DNA from: Dryocosmus kuriphilus
Taxonomy: Eukaryota; Arthropoda; Insecta; Hymenoptera; Cynipidae
Length of the DNA: 64,000 nucleotides
Reading direction: 5' to 3'
Assembly (NCBI GenBank): GCA_038277395.1
Contig: CM076193.1
Location: 175,934,711 to 175,998,710, forward strand
Program-made: the position numbers and the translations under genes
Notes under the pieces: generated by a model
Database searches by the model: none
The model's input: the letters and a program-made list of their open reading frames with translations, nothing else
Told to the model about the DNA's origin: nothing
In this document: positions 22,511-32,525 of the stretch, one piece after another
Numbering within the stretch: the stretch's first letter is position 1
How the letters are laid out: every line of letters starts with the position of its first letter

Positions 22511-23264
22511 GCGTAAAAAGAAACCGCTCCTTAGATCATTGGAGGACAAAAGGGTTAGATATCACAAAAAACAGTGAATCTAGTGATAACTCCCGAAATT
22601 CAATGTCCCGGTTTAGAAATTTTAACAAAAATCATATTAAACAATTTCGTTTGACCCTGATCCTCACCTAATGGGGTGAAAATGATCCTAGAATCAGATT
22701 AAGCGATCCCAGAAACGTTTCAGAAGAGTGGTTTCCTCAGATTAAATATTTTTTCCTCACTTTGAGACCGTAACATGACCTTGATCCTGACCTCATGAGG
22801 GCAAATTAACCCTATATTTGGATTAAGCTACCAAAAAACGTATAAGAGTAGAGGTTTTCTTTAATTCTATGGTTTCTTAATTGTTGACCTTAGAATGATC
22901 TTAATTCCCACCTGATGGTGTCAAAATGACCCTGGATTCAGATTCAGCGACCCCAGAAACGTCTTAGAGTAACAATTCACGCTGAGTAGATCATGATTTC
23001 TCATCTTGACCTTGACTTGACCTTGATACTGACCTTATGGGCTCAAAATGACCCCGTATTCGGATTCAGTGACCCTGAAAACGTCTTAGGGTAGAGGTTT
23101 TCTCCGATCTAACGGTTTTCGTGACTTTGACCTTGAATTGACGTTTATCCAGACCTGATGGGGTCTAACTGACCCCGGATTCGGACTCAGCGACATCAAA
23201 AACGTATGGGCATGGTGGTTTAGCTTGGGCTTCAGAAATTTTTATTTTTTGTCGGGCTGTGTAA

Positions 23265-23674
23265 TCGCGCACAAGCAGCGACGCGTGAGCAGGGGCCTTA
23301 TCATGGTGCAAAAGCCAGTTTTCGTTCTTCCACAAATCCGGGCGTTTCTGGCCCAAATCATTGGTTAAAATCAAATGGCTCGAGCCAATCGGTATGTATA
23401 GGTCCTCAGAAATTTCTCTAAAGGTGATTCCACGATTGGCCAATACTTTTTTCTCCACTTTATCAATATTTTCGTCTGTTCTTGATGTGTTCGGGCGTCC
23501 GGCACGCGCTTCGCCGTTCACATCTTCTCGGCCCTCTGAGAACATTTTGTACCATCGAGAAACGTTGCTTTGGTCCAAGGTAGCTTCATCATATGCCACA
23601 GTCAACATTCGGAATGCGTCTGCGCACTTAATTTTGTTTTTCACACAAAATTGGATACAGCCTCTTTGATCCAT
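23265..23674 (-). pseudogene. Mariner transposase N-terminal part (split by insertion)
   Basis: The start is ATG at 23674 (MDQRGCIQFCVKNKIK). Helix-turn-helix signals include FRMLTVAYDEATLDQSNVSR and ARAGRPNTSRTDENIDKVEK. After LILTNDLG the sequence jumps to QKRPDLWKNENWLLHHDKAP. An internal deletion has therefore removed the segment with the first catalytic Asp, and the Asn after the second Asp is changed to Lys. The rest of the gene is at 19152-19413. Confidence 0.85.
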
Positions 23675-23882
23675 TTTTTGGAATAGGCAAAAATCGAAGA
23701 GGAGCCAAAACACGTGCAAGCAAAACAGCTGTCAAAAATTAACTAAACATTCACAATGGCCTACCTTGTCAACATAAGTAAGGGACATAAGTACCAACAT
23801 AACGCTACAAAAAAATTTAAAATCAAATATACGTAGCCCGCAGAAATTCAAAATTAGCGATACTTTTTGAACAGACCTCGTA

Positions 23883-25202
23883 TAGACGTCTTGAGACACC
23901 TTTTTAGGAAAAAAAAGTCAGCTATATTCTTTTATCTTCAGGAGGAAATAAATCCATCTATAAACTGCCTCACATGAAAACTCATTTAATAAGAGTACTA
24001 TAAGCAATTTCAGTGAAAAAGGAACGAAAGCCCGGACATTGTCGAGGCTCAGAACAAATACAAATTAAGAGTGTCTATAAAACTCTTTAAAAAACCGAAT
24101 TATAGATTCCAGCTATAACACCTGAAAAATAACACCTGTAGGGGGCGTATCAAGACAGAGTCTCAATAATCACACTCGGCGAAAATGGTCCAGAGTGCGG
24201 CGTAGTCTGTCCACAGTGGTAGCCGACTACTACTGGCTGTCATAGCCCTCTAGCAGTTCTGACTCTTTGTTCAATTTCGATTCTAATATAGCTCATTTTC
24301 TGGTAGAGAGAATAATATTTTCGCAAGACGAGTTATCGAATCAATTTTTATTGATGCCAAATTTTTAACTACTGGATTACAATATTCTTACTTTATTCTT
24401 AGAATTAATATAAGCTTCCTGAGGAAGGCCCGCATTATAGCTGAAAGGTTGAAACATGTTTTCGATATTTAAATAAACAATTATGTTTAAACGTGCTTTT
24501 CATTCTTTTTAATATGGCTCTAGCATCTTAAAAAAAAATTGAATCTATACTCATACTAAAAAGTGCCGAAATGAAGGACAAAATCCATTTTGGGCTAATA
24601 CAAAATATTTTTGATTTACGCGATGTCACATTGTCCCGATTCACATAATCCTTTATCCTTTACAGGAGTCCAATGTTTGCATTAATAATTAATGTAATTT
24701 ATAACATAGGAGCTCAGTTAATACTTCTAGAAGCTAAAATAAGTTCTGCAAGGTACGTTCAAAATATTTGAATATACAGATTTTATTCAAGTACGTAAAT
24801 CCTCCCATACTGTAGCAAAATGATGTAATTAAATTCTTTACCAAATTTTTTGATATCTGCTGTAGGGTGGTATCCCCTATAGGAGCTTTATTATAGGTGA
24901 ATCATTCTAAGCCTATATGTAATACTTTTTTACTTAAACTATTTTCTTAACCGGAAGAGGACCCCAACCAGTCACACGGATTTGTCTGACTCCTCTCACA
25001 GTGAATATCTGTCGAAATCTATGAGATAGGTAACTTTGCCTCCCCCCAATGGGCCTAAGTTCGGTAGATATGAAGGTTTGAGTATCTCATTAAAAACAAT
25101 TCATCTAAAAATGAAACGTACAGTAGATAAGAGTTTTATCAAATAATTTATTTATAATAATTAACTAGACGAAAGAACTTCAACTACTATAAAAATTTGT
25201 AT
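23883..25202. repeat. Unit B flank (paralogue of 57420-58510)
   Basis: The order of blocks matches unit C: the phrase cctgtagggggcgtatcaag near 24130, ctgatgtcaca-like gatgtcacattgtcccgatt near 24625, atattgaatatacagatttt-like near 24770, gtgaatcattctaagcctat near 24898, then the unit A-like start near 25110. No ORF is shared. Unit B has an extra stretch of about 240 bp at about 24290-24530 that is absent from C. Confidence 0.85.
24419..24455 (+). ncRNA. Hammerhead-like core, degenerate
   Basis: The core CTGAGGA (24419-24425) is followed by a weak GGCC/GGTT stem and GAAA (24451-24454). It lies in the stretch of unit B that is absent from C, so it may be the tail of a small Penelope-like or similar insertion. 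Helices I and III are not clear, so catalysis is doubtful. Confidence 0.35.
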
Positions 25203-26850
25203 TAAATCACATTCAACACGATCTTAACATTATGGTAAAAAACTTTAAAGATGGTAATTCAATTGATAAAAAAACATATAATTTTCTAAGATGAACAAAT
25301 GGAATACCACCACTTATGTATGGTTTAATAAAATTACGTAAGCCTGGCTTACCTGTTAGAACTGTTACATCTTTCATAAACTCTCCTATCTATAAACTTT
25401 CACAATATTTAAAAACAATAGTAAATAAAGTGTACAATACTTCAAAATATATAATAAAAGATAGCTTTGAATTTCTGAAAAAAATTAAAGATCTCAAAAT
25501 TCCAAATGACTTTACAATTATCTCACTTGATGCAGTTTCTATTTTTTCAAATATTGATCCCAATTTAATCTACACATTAATAGAAAATAAGTGGAATTTA
25601 ATTCAAAACCATACTGCTCTAAATTTCCAACAATTTGATGAAGCCATTAGATTCTGTTTAAATAACGCTTATTTTCAATGTAATTACACATCCTTTAAAC
25701 AGAAATTTGGAACCCCAATGGGATCACCCATTTCCTCTGTACTTGCTGAAATTGTCATGCAAAATATGAAGAAAAAATTATAAAAAACCCTCTATTCAAA
25801 ATTCTTTTTTACCACCGTTTCGTAAATGATACTATTTTATGTTTACACAAAGATTCAGTTTCTAAAATCTTAAGTGAATTTAATAATAAAGGTGGATCAT
25901 TACAATTTACACTAGAAGAATCAATTAAGAAAAGAATACATTTTTTAGATTTAACAATTATTTTTACAAAAGGATACACAGAAACAGATTAGTATCATAA
26001 AACAACTTACTCTGGTCGCACTTTAAACTTCTTTTCCAATCATCACATAAATCATAAAAAAGGAGTCATCACATCTTTAATTAATAGAGCATATATATTC
26101 TCAGAACCTCAATTCTTAGAGAAAAACATCAATTTCCTTTATAAAACCTTAATCAAAAATAATTATCCACATCATTTTATTATGAATAACATTAAAAAAA
26201 GACTTACATATTTAGAAACTCCACAAAATTCACAAACTAGTACTAAAAATTTAAAAGAAATTGATTTTTCTAAAATTATAACTTTACCTTATGTCGAAGA
26301 TCTTTATCTACCACTTACAAGAATGTGTAAAAAATTAAATATCACTTTAATTTTCTCAATCAAAAATAAACTTCCTAACATTCTAATACCATCTATCAAT
26401 GACCGTATTCCAAAATATGAAAAAACAAATCTCATTTATAGTGTACCATGTAAAAATTGTAATCAGATCTACATTGGTCAAACAAAACGACCACTCAAGG
26501 TAAGAATTTCAGAACATCGAAATAGCGAAAACAACAAAAAAAATCAATACAGCATTATGTAAACACACTACAGATTCCGATCACAAATTTGACTACGATT
26601 CTAAAAATGTTCAAATCCTAGGCTTAGAAAATAATTTTCAAAAAAGAAATATCTTAGAAATAATTAATATTATAAAAAACAAAGATTCCGTTAACTTTAG
26701 ATCCGATACTGAAACCTTGTCCTGTATCTACCATGACATCATTGAATCCTTTCATGATTTGGTTTAGACTCTTAATACCTAGTGCTTAACCTCCAATATT
26801 GGAGTAGACCACAAACATGTGGTCTCTCGACCTTTTTTCAATTTTTTCTG
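25203..26850 (+). mobile_element. Penelope-like retroelement, copy 1 (5'-truncated)
   Basis: This copy starts abruptly at the phrase aaatcacattcaacacgatc, which lies inside the coding region of copy 2 (29835), so it is 5'-truncated. It replaces about 140 bp of host sequence relative to unit C. It is highly similar to copy 2 and lies directly upstream of it, head to tail, as is usual for Penelope-like elements. Confidence 0.9.
25316..26560 (+). pseudogene. Penelope-like RT / GIY-YIG protein, copy 1
   Basis: The reverse transcriptase segments are TIISLDAVSIFSNIDP (motif A with Asp) and GTPMGSPISSVLAEI (motif B), followed by a frameshift near 25780 and YHRFVNDTILC (motif C). In motif C the first catalytic Asp of the usual VDD has become Asn. 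A TAG at about 25990 interrupts the thumb region (ETD*YHKTTYSG). The frame 26182-26562 carries the linker and the GIY-YIG endonuclease signature IYIGQTKRPLKVRISEH, preceded by a C-x2-C pair (PCKNCNQ). The changed motif C, the stop and the frameshift make this copy inactive. Confidence 0.9.
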
Positions 26851-27244
26851 TGAATAATAAAAAATTTTTTTTTCAAAAATGAACATTCCAACAAGTAAAA
26901 AATTCTCAAAAATGATCTCAACAACACATAACTAAAAATTCCTTTTTTAAAAAAACCAGTATCACTTCTATATGTAAAAAAATGAAAACATAACATGTGT
27001 GCACTATACAACCTTCTTAAATATTTCTTATTGAAAATCATTTAATGGTAAGTCTACATCATATAACCTTCTTAAATTGTAAAAAGTCTCTCCAACAATC
27101 CTGTTTTTTTTTTTTTTTTTTTTTTTTTGAAAAAAGCCATATTTTTTACAGTCCTGAAGAGGCCACGATATCGTGGCGAAATGCATTGAATGTATCGAAT
27201 GTATCATCATATATAATAAAGATACCGTTATTTATATACTTACT
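26820..27244 (+). repeat. Penelope 3' tail / tandem junction
   Basis: This non-coding region between the two Penelope copies holds the phrases cacaaacatgtggtctct and gtctacatcatataacctt, a 25-nt T run at 27104-27128, and the hammerhead motif. Most of it recurs after copy 2 at 31440-31740, except for the T run and the hammerhead. Confidence 0.75.
27148..27202 (+). ncRNA. Hammerhead ribozyme of the Penelope-like element
   Basis: All core parts are present in order: CTGAAGA (27154-27160); helix II formed by the self-complementary ggccacgatatcgtggc (27161-27177); GAAA (27178-27181); helix III, tgcat pairing with atgta around a tga loop (27182-27194); then the UH site TC (27195-27196). Helix I forms between acagtc (27148-27153) and gaatgt (27197-27202) with one mismatch. 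Hammerhead motifs are a known feature of Penelope-like elements. Predicted cleavage is after 27196. Confidence 0.75.
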
Positions 27245-27425
27245 TAATTCTCAGACCTAAGGCCAAAACCTTTAACAACATTATATCCAAATGGTCTAAA
27301 AAATGAACAGTTTAAATACTTACACCGGCCAAAAAACCACACCAAATATGGAAAACTCCAATCAACAGCGCTTATCATCATCGGAGGGATTTTTCCAAAA
27401 TTTAAGACTAGGGCATACTCCACAG

Positions 27426-27718
27426 CAGGCGCGTACGCAGGGGGGGGGGGGGGGGGGGGGGGTCACCCCCCCCCCCCCCCCACCCCCCCCCCCCCCCCCC
27501 CCCCCCGAAATAATGAGAAAATTCAATATTTTAAATAAAAAAAAACACTTGTGTGTTAAAGAACACACGGCAGAAGTGAAACTTAGCGTGCGTGTTGAAC
27601 GTATAAATCATTTATACATATGGCACTATGTAAGGTGGATAAATATAAGAACTGAAAACATGTACGTACACCATGTTGGTAAAACCCCCCCTGAAATTTT
27701 TTTCTGCGTACGCCCCTG
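27426..27718. mobile_element. hAT-type MITE, 293 bp
   Basis: It is flanked by an exact 8-bp duplication CTCCACAG (27418-27425 and 27719-27726), as expected for hAT. The termini are caggcgcgtacgcagg and the inverse complement of a right end reading cgtacgcccctg. The interior has a G run at about 27440-27462, C runs at about 27466-27506, and then AT-rich DNA. The proline/glycine-rich ORFs across it are artefacts of these runs. Confidence 0.9.
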
Positions 27719-28176
27719 CTCCACAGGTAATTTACTTCATAAAAAAATGGATTAGATCAATTTATACAGTAGAAAAAATTAAAGATGAATGTAGATTTCT
27801 ACAACATTGTAAAAACAGAAATTTATTTCCAAACAATATTATTAGCCAAACAAAAACTCATATTACTTTCCAATTAAAATCTACTTTTAACAAATTTTAG
27901 AATAATTTAACTTATTTTAGATATAAAATCTTACAACTAGAAATTTCCGATAATAACCAACATATCAAAGACACCGTAGAAGAAATTAAAAACTTAGAAA
28001 ACAAAATTATACAAATTGCATCTATACACATTCTTAACAATTTAAAACACTACAATTTACCAAAAGTGGAACATTATTATGAGGAAACCTAATTAGAGGT
28101 TCTATCCAAAAACTAGATAACCTTGAAAAAGACCAATGTACACTACCTACTTTCCATTCCAAAGATTTTATAAAAA

Positions 28177-29437
28177 ATCTGCCCGCTGCGCGGGCACATT
28201 CTCATCGCGCGCTACGCGCGCCGCGCTTCGCGCGAAGTATGAGCGCGCGTCTGTTGGCACTCGCGCTTCGCGCTCGATACGTTATTTACGGCACTCACGC
28301 TTCGCGCTCGATAGATTATTCACCTCGCGCTACGCGCTCGGTGTTTATAGATCGTATAAACCTTTAAATTAGAAATTACAAAAGAAATTATTTTACTTAA
28401 GGCTCTATCGCCCTTAAGGAATACATTCTCATCATGACACTCGCGCTTCGCGCTCGATAATTACGTTTCTTTAAAACACATTATAGATTGGTAAAGCTCT
28501 TTTTGATTTTCCAAATTTTTACAATACAGGATTTCGATTCTTAAAAGTAAAACGATGAGCCTTATAAATAAATTTTGTAGCTATTTCCAAGGTGAACAAA
28601 TATTTTCTCATATCTTGCACAGTTTTGCTGAAAAGTGGTTTTCTTTATATTTCATAATATATTTCACGAATAACTCAAAAACTACGCGTCTGATAAAAAA
28701 AATGATAGAGAGAAAATTTGTAGACAATTTGGAGACGAACAACTTTATTTGTTATTATTTTTCCGTATCTTCGATAGTTTGGCGGAAAATTTGAAATCCT
28801 TAATTTTTAATAACGTTTTATCGATTAAAACAAAAACCGTGCATTTTATGAAAAAATCGTTAAAACAAAATTTGTAGATCTTTTTAAATTGAACAACTTT
28901 GTTCTTTACCATTTTTGGGTATCTTGAATATTTTGGCGGGAAACCACAGTTTTTTAATTTTAATAGCGTTTTCTTGATTAAAACAAAAACCGTTCATTTT
29001 ATCAAAAAACGGTTAAGACAAAATTTGTAGATTTTTTTGAGATGAACAATTTTACTTTCTTACGTTTTTTTTGTATCTGATAGTTTAGCCGGAAAATGGA
29101 TTTTTTGATTTTGTGAAAACCGTTTTTGATGGATAAAACCATAACCGTTGGTCAAAAACCGCTGGTTAACGAACTCGTCCTTTCTTTTTGGACCTTAAAG
29201 TAGCGTGCCAAAGCGCAATCCAATCCGATTAGTCCTTCGAAAGTTATCGTGGGAACAGAAGACGACAACGACGACAACGACAACGACGACAACGCCAACA
29301 GACAGACAGACACGGTCGTAAAAACCATTTTTTTGGATTCAGGAGGTCTTAGAACGTGGAGATTTCATGAAATCCGCGAAAGTCAAATTTTGCATAAATC
29401 TAATACCTTCTCTGATGAGAATGTAAAAACCTGTCAA
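28177..29437. mobile_element. GC-palindrome-rich insertion of unknown class
   Basis: It interrupts the Penelope ORF between the codons for KDFI and VPNNV. The direct repeat ATAAAAA lies at both edges (28170-28176 and 29438-29444). The 5' end starts tctgcccgctgcgcgggc, a strong hairpin, followed by many cgcgcttcgcgctcg-type palindromes (28195-28460). The 3' end carries acgacaacgacgacaac runs and a cagacagacagac run. No transposase is visible and the termini are not clear inverted repeats, so it is a non-autonomous element whose class I cannot fix. Confidence 0.6.
28640..29130. repeat. Diverged tandem repeats of about 135 bp
   Basis: Three to four units share the phrases attaaaacaaaaaccg, aaaatttgtagat and gaacaactttgtt, then ttttggcggga. 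They lie inside the GC-palindrome element. No reading frame is shared. Confidence 0.7.
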
Positions 29438-31795
29438 ATAAAAACGTTCCAAATAATGTAACTGAAATTCTTGCCTTGGGTCGAAATTTTGCTATGCCTT
29501 ATACAAAAAAGACTATTCCTTATACAGAATTCATTTTAGGTGTTGAAAATAGTTTTCTAAAATCTCTGAAAATAATCTAAATCATCTTAGAAGTAACTTA
29601 ACTTTTAGCTTAAAAAAATATCTAACTTCTACAATAATTTGGAACCCTAATTATAAACTTTTAGGATCAAAATTTAAAGAAATTAAAAAATTTATAAAAA
29701 GCAACCCTAACATCCTTATAAGCCATGCTGATAAAGCTAATATAACACTTATAATTGAAAAAACTGATTATGATAAAAAAATGCTTAATCTTCTTAACGA
29801 TAATAATACTTACGAAATTACTAATAATCCTACACATCACATTCAACACGATCTTAACATTATGGTAAAAAACTTTAAAGATGGTAATTCAATTGATAAA
29901 AAAACATATAATTTTCTAAGGTGAACAAATGGAATACCATCACTTATGTATGGTTTAATAAAATTACATAAACCTGGCCTACCTGTTAGACCTGTTACAT
30001 CTTTCATAATCTCTCCTATGTATAACCTTTCACAATATTTAAAAAACAATCTTAAATAAATTTTCCAATACTTCAAAATATGTAATAAAAGATAGCTTTG
30101 AATTTCTGAAAAAATTAAAGATCTCAAAATTCCAAATGACTTTACAATTATCTCACTTGATGCAGTTTCTATTTTTTCAAATATTGATCCCAATTTAATC
30201 TACACATTAATAGAAAATAAGTGGAATTTAATTCAAAACCATACTACTCTAAATTTCCAACAATTTGATGAAGCCATTAGATTCTGTTTAAATAACGCTT
30301 ATTTTCAATGTAATTACACATCCTTTAAACAGAAATTTGGAACCCCAATGGGATCACCCATTTCCTCTATGCTTGCTGAAATTGTCATGCAAAATATGGA
30401 AAAAGATTATAAAAAACCCTCTATTCAAAATTCTTTTTTACCACCGTTTCGTAGATGATACTATTTTATGTTTACACAAAGATTCAGTTTCTAAAATCTT
30501 AAGTGAATTTAATAATAAAGGTGGATCATTACAATTTACACTAGAAGAATCAATTAAGAAAAGAATACATTTTTTAGATTTAACAATTATTTTTACAAAA
30601 GGATATATAGAAACCGATTGGTATCATAAACCAACTTACTCTGGTCGCACTTTAAACTTTTTTTCCAATCATCACATAAATCATAAAAAAGGAGTCATCA
30701 CATCTTTAATTAATAGAGCATATACATACTTAGAACCCAAATTCTTAGAAAAAAACGTCAATTTCATTTATGAAACCTTAATAAAAAATAATTATCCACA
30801 TAATTTTATTATGAATAACATTAAAAAAAGACTTAAATATTTAGAAACTCCACAAAATTCACAAACTAATACTAAAAATTTTAAAAATTTGAAAGAAATT
30901 GATTTTTCTAAGATCATAACTTTACCTTATGTCGAAGATCTTTATTTACCACTTATAAGAATATGTAAAAAATTAAATATCACTTTAATTTTCTCAATCA
31001 AAGATAAACTTTCTAACATTCTAATACCATCTATCAAAGACCGTATTCCAAAATATGAAAAAACAAATCTCCTTTATAGTATACCATGTAAAAATTGTAA
31101 TCAGATCTACATTGGTCAAACAAAACGACCACTCAAGGTAAGAATTTCAGAACATCGAAATAGCGAAAATAACAAAAAAATCAATACAGCATTATCTAAA
31201 CACACTACAAATTTCGATCACAAATTTGACTACGATTCTAAAAATGTTAAAATCCTAGGCTTAGAAAATAATTTTCAAAAAGCAAATATCTTAGAAATGA
31301 TTAATATTATAAAAAACAAAGATTCCCTTAACTTTAGATCCGATACTGAAAACTTGTTCTGTATCTACCATGACGTCATTGAATCCTTTCATGATTTGGT
31401 TTAGACTCTTAATACCTAGTGCTTAACCACGAATATTTGAGTAGACCACAAACATGTGGTCTCTCCACCTTTTTTCAATTTTTTCTGTTAATAATACAAA
31501 TTTTTTTCAAAAAGGAACATTCTAACATGTAAAAAATTCTCAAAAATGATTTCAACAACACATAACTAAAAATTTTTTTTTATTAAAAAGCCAGTATCAC
31601 TTCTACATTTAAAAAAATGAAAACATATCCTGTGTGCACTCTACAACTTTCTTAAATATTTCTTATTGAAGAACATTTAATGGTAAGTCTACAACATATA
31701 ACCTTCTTAAATTGTAAAAAGTCTCTCAGACCTAAGGCCAAAACCTTTAACAACATTATATTAAACTTTAGTGTAACAGTTTAAAAAAATTGAAT

Positions 31796-32524
31796 TCATG
31801 CTTGTCGAGAATTTTGCCTTTCGCGAGGGATTAAACGCATTACACTAAAGTTATTATAGATTGATTTGCTATTGCCTATTGGAGCTTCGTTGGCTTCTTG
31901 TGTGGTTAATGGGTAAACCTTGCCTTCTGCCGTATTTAATTTCACCCGAACTCCTAGCATGTTGTATATTCCACGAAGCATTGTATTACTGTGCAATATT
32001 GCAAGGATTTCACCGCCGGAGTTTGTTATTACTCTTCTTGTGAACATTGTCATGGGCAGATAGGTATGACCTCCTGCATACAAGTGAACTTGTAGGCTGG
32101 CAGGAAAACGGTATCTTCGAATTTCGTATATCTGGTTCGGATTCGTGTTGGGAATTAGCTGAATGTGTTCAAGGTCATCAGTATAAAGAAGGTCGACATC
32201 CTGGCGAGACAAGGGCCTGTAACGAGGAGGAGATAGGGATCTATGAACAGGAGTAGATATGGATCTATGAACAGGAGGAGATATGGATTTTACTTCAGGA
32301 GGTGACCTGGACCTGTTACGAGGATGAGACGTATCAGGAGCAGACTTATCAGGAGAAGAACTGTCAGGAAAGTAAGAAGGTCTAGAACGAGGAACACCGG
32401 GAATTTCGGCGCCATTAGGTAAACAGTCGAACTGTGAACTTAAATCTGCAACAAACAACAGAGAACCAATGCTTTTTGATGTGAAAACTGTGTTTTTGTA
32501 TTCAAAACCTTTCGGGCAAAACAA
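31796..32524 (-). CDS. BEN-like exon with RS/SP-rich linker, unit B copy (open)
   Basis: This is the only open copy of the three paralogous exons. The frame is open from 32524, but the conserved acceptor TTGTTGCAG at 32454-32446 and the drop in similarity beyond it suggest the true exon is 31796-32445, about 216 residues, with upstream exons not seen. The N-terminal part has DLSSQFDCLPNGAEIPG, then an Arg/Ser/Pro-rich linker (RNRSRSPPEV, SPPVHRSIS repeated), then LYTDDLEHIQLIPN and a compact domain with RRVITNSGGEILAILHSN, TMLRGIYNMLG and YPLTTQEANEAP. The last two segments resemble the helix-loop-helix pattern of BEN domains, which bind DNA or chromatin proteins; I cannot confirm this. The RS-like linker may point to a nuclear protein. 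It lies just right of the Penelope block. Confidence 0.5.
   Translation of the reverse strand: MFCPKGFEYKNTVFTSKSIGSLLFVADLSSQFDCLPNGAEIPGVPRSRPSYFPDSSSPDKSAPDTSHPRNRSRSPPEVKSISPPVHRSISTPVHRSLSPPRYRPLSRQDVDLLYTDDLEHIQLIPNTNPNQIYEIRRYRFPASLQVHLYAGGHTYLPMTMFTRRVITNSGGEILAILHSNTMLRGIYNMLGVRVKLNTAEGKVYPLTTQEANEAPIGNSKSIYNNFSVMRLIPRERQNSRQA
32446..32454 (-). promoter_or_regulatory. Predicted 3' splice site
   Basis: The pyrimidine-rich tract followed by TTGTTGCAG is kept at the same place in all three gene copies (A at 778-786, C at 59284-59292), although the DNA on its upstream side diverges faster. Confidence 0.5.
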
Positions 32525-32525
32525 T

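Larger units (their letters stand above)
19417..23261 (+). mobile_element. Chapaev3-like DNA transposon, copy 2 (nested in mariner)
   Basis: The termini are AACAGCCCCAC (first base changed from C) and GTCGGGCTGTG. The flanking trinucleotide is TAA on both sides (19414-19416 and 23262-23264), which fits a 3-bp TWA duplication in the mariner codon context aaataatcgcg. Subterminal repeats at 19450-20010 and 22640-23200 have five to six units each with the phrase gtcgctgaatc and AGGTCA clusters. It is longer than copy 1 (3845 against 3218 bp) because it has more subterminal units. Confidence 0.75.
19084..23880 (-). mobile_element. Mariner element interrupted by a Chapaev3-like element
   Basis: The ends are cgagatctgttcaaaaagta and the inverse complement of a right end differing by one base, flanked by TA at 19082-19083 and 23881-23882. 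Without the nested insertion (19417-23261) the mariner would be about 950 bp, shorter than a full element, so it was already internally deleted. The TIR differs from that of the other mariners in the window. Confidence 0.9.
27727..31404 (+). pseudogene. Penelope-like RT / GIY-YIG protein, copy 2
   Basis: The N-terminal part (27750-28165) reads WIRSIYTVEKIKDECRFLQ and is interrupted by a stop at about 27898. It resumes after the second insertion at 29446 with NVTEILALGRNFAMPYTKK. Several frameshifts follow up to 30330, covering the region SPMYNLSQYLKTI and RT motif A. From 30337 to 31404 the frame is open for 355 residues. It includes RT motif C, here the intact VDDTILC, the phrase HFLDLTIIFTKGYIETDWYH, and the GIY-YIG signature IYIGQTKRPLKVRISEH near the C-terminus. 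It is less damaged than copy 1 at the catalytic site but clearly non-functional as a whole. Confidence 0.9.
27245..31758 (+). mobile_element. Penelope-like retroelement, copy 2 (with two insertions)
   Basis: The element runs from the phrase ctcagacctaaggccaaaac (27250) to a second copy of that phrase at 31723. It carries a nearly complete but disrupted coding region. A hAT MITE (27426-27718) and a GC-palindrome element (about 28177-29437) are inserted in its N-terminal part. The right edge joins unit B host DNA at about 31758, judged by comparison with unit C near 58655. Confidence 0.85.

Noticed and set aside
27303..27755. 150-codon ORF rich in Gly and Pro
   Set aside because: It reads through the G and C runs of a hAT MITE inserted in a Penelope element and cannot be a real gene.
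28136..28372. 78-codon Arg/Ala-rich ORF
   Set aside because: It is produced by cgcgcttcgcgc palindromes.
28177..29437. Helitron
   Set aside because: The 5' hairpin and TC-like start are suggestive, but there is no CTRR end, no AT-only target site and a 7-bp direct repeat, so I did not use the label.
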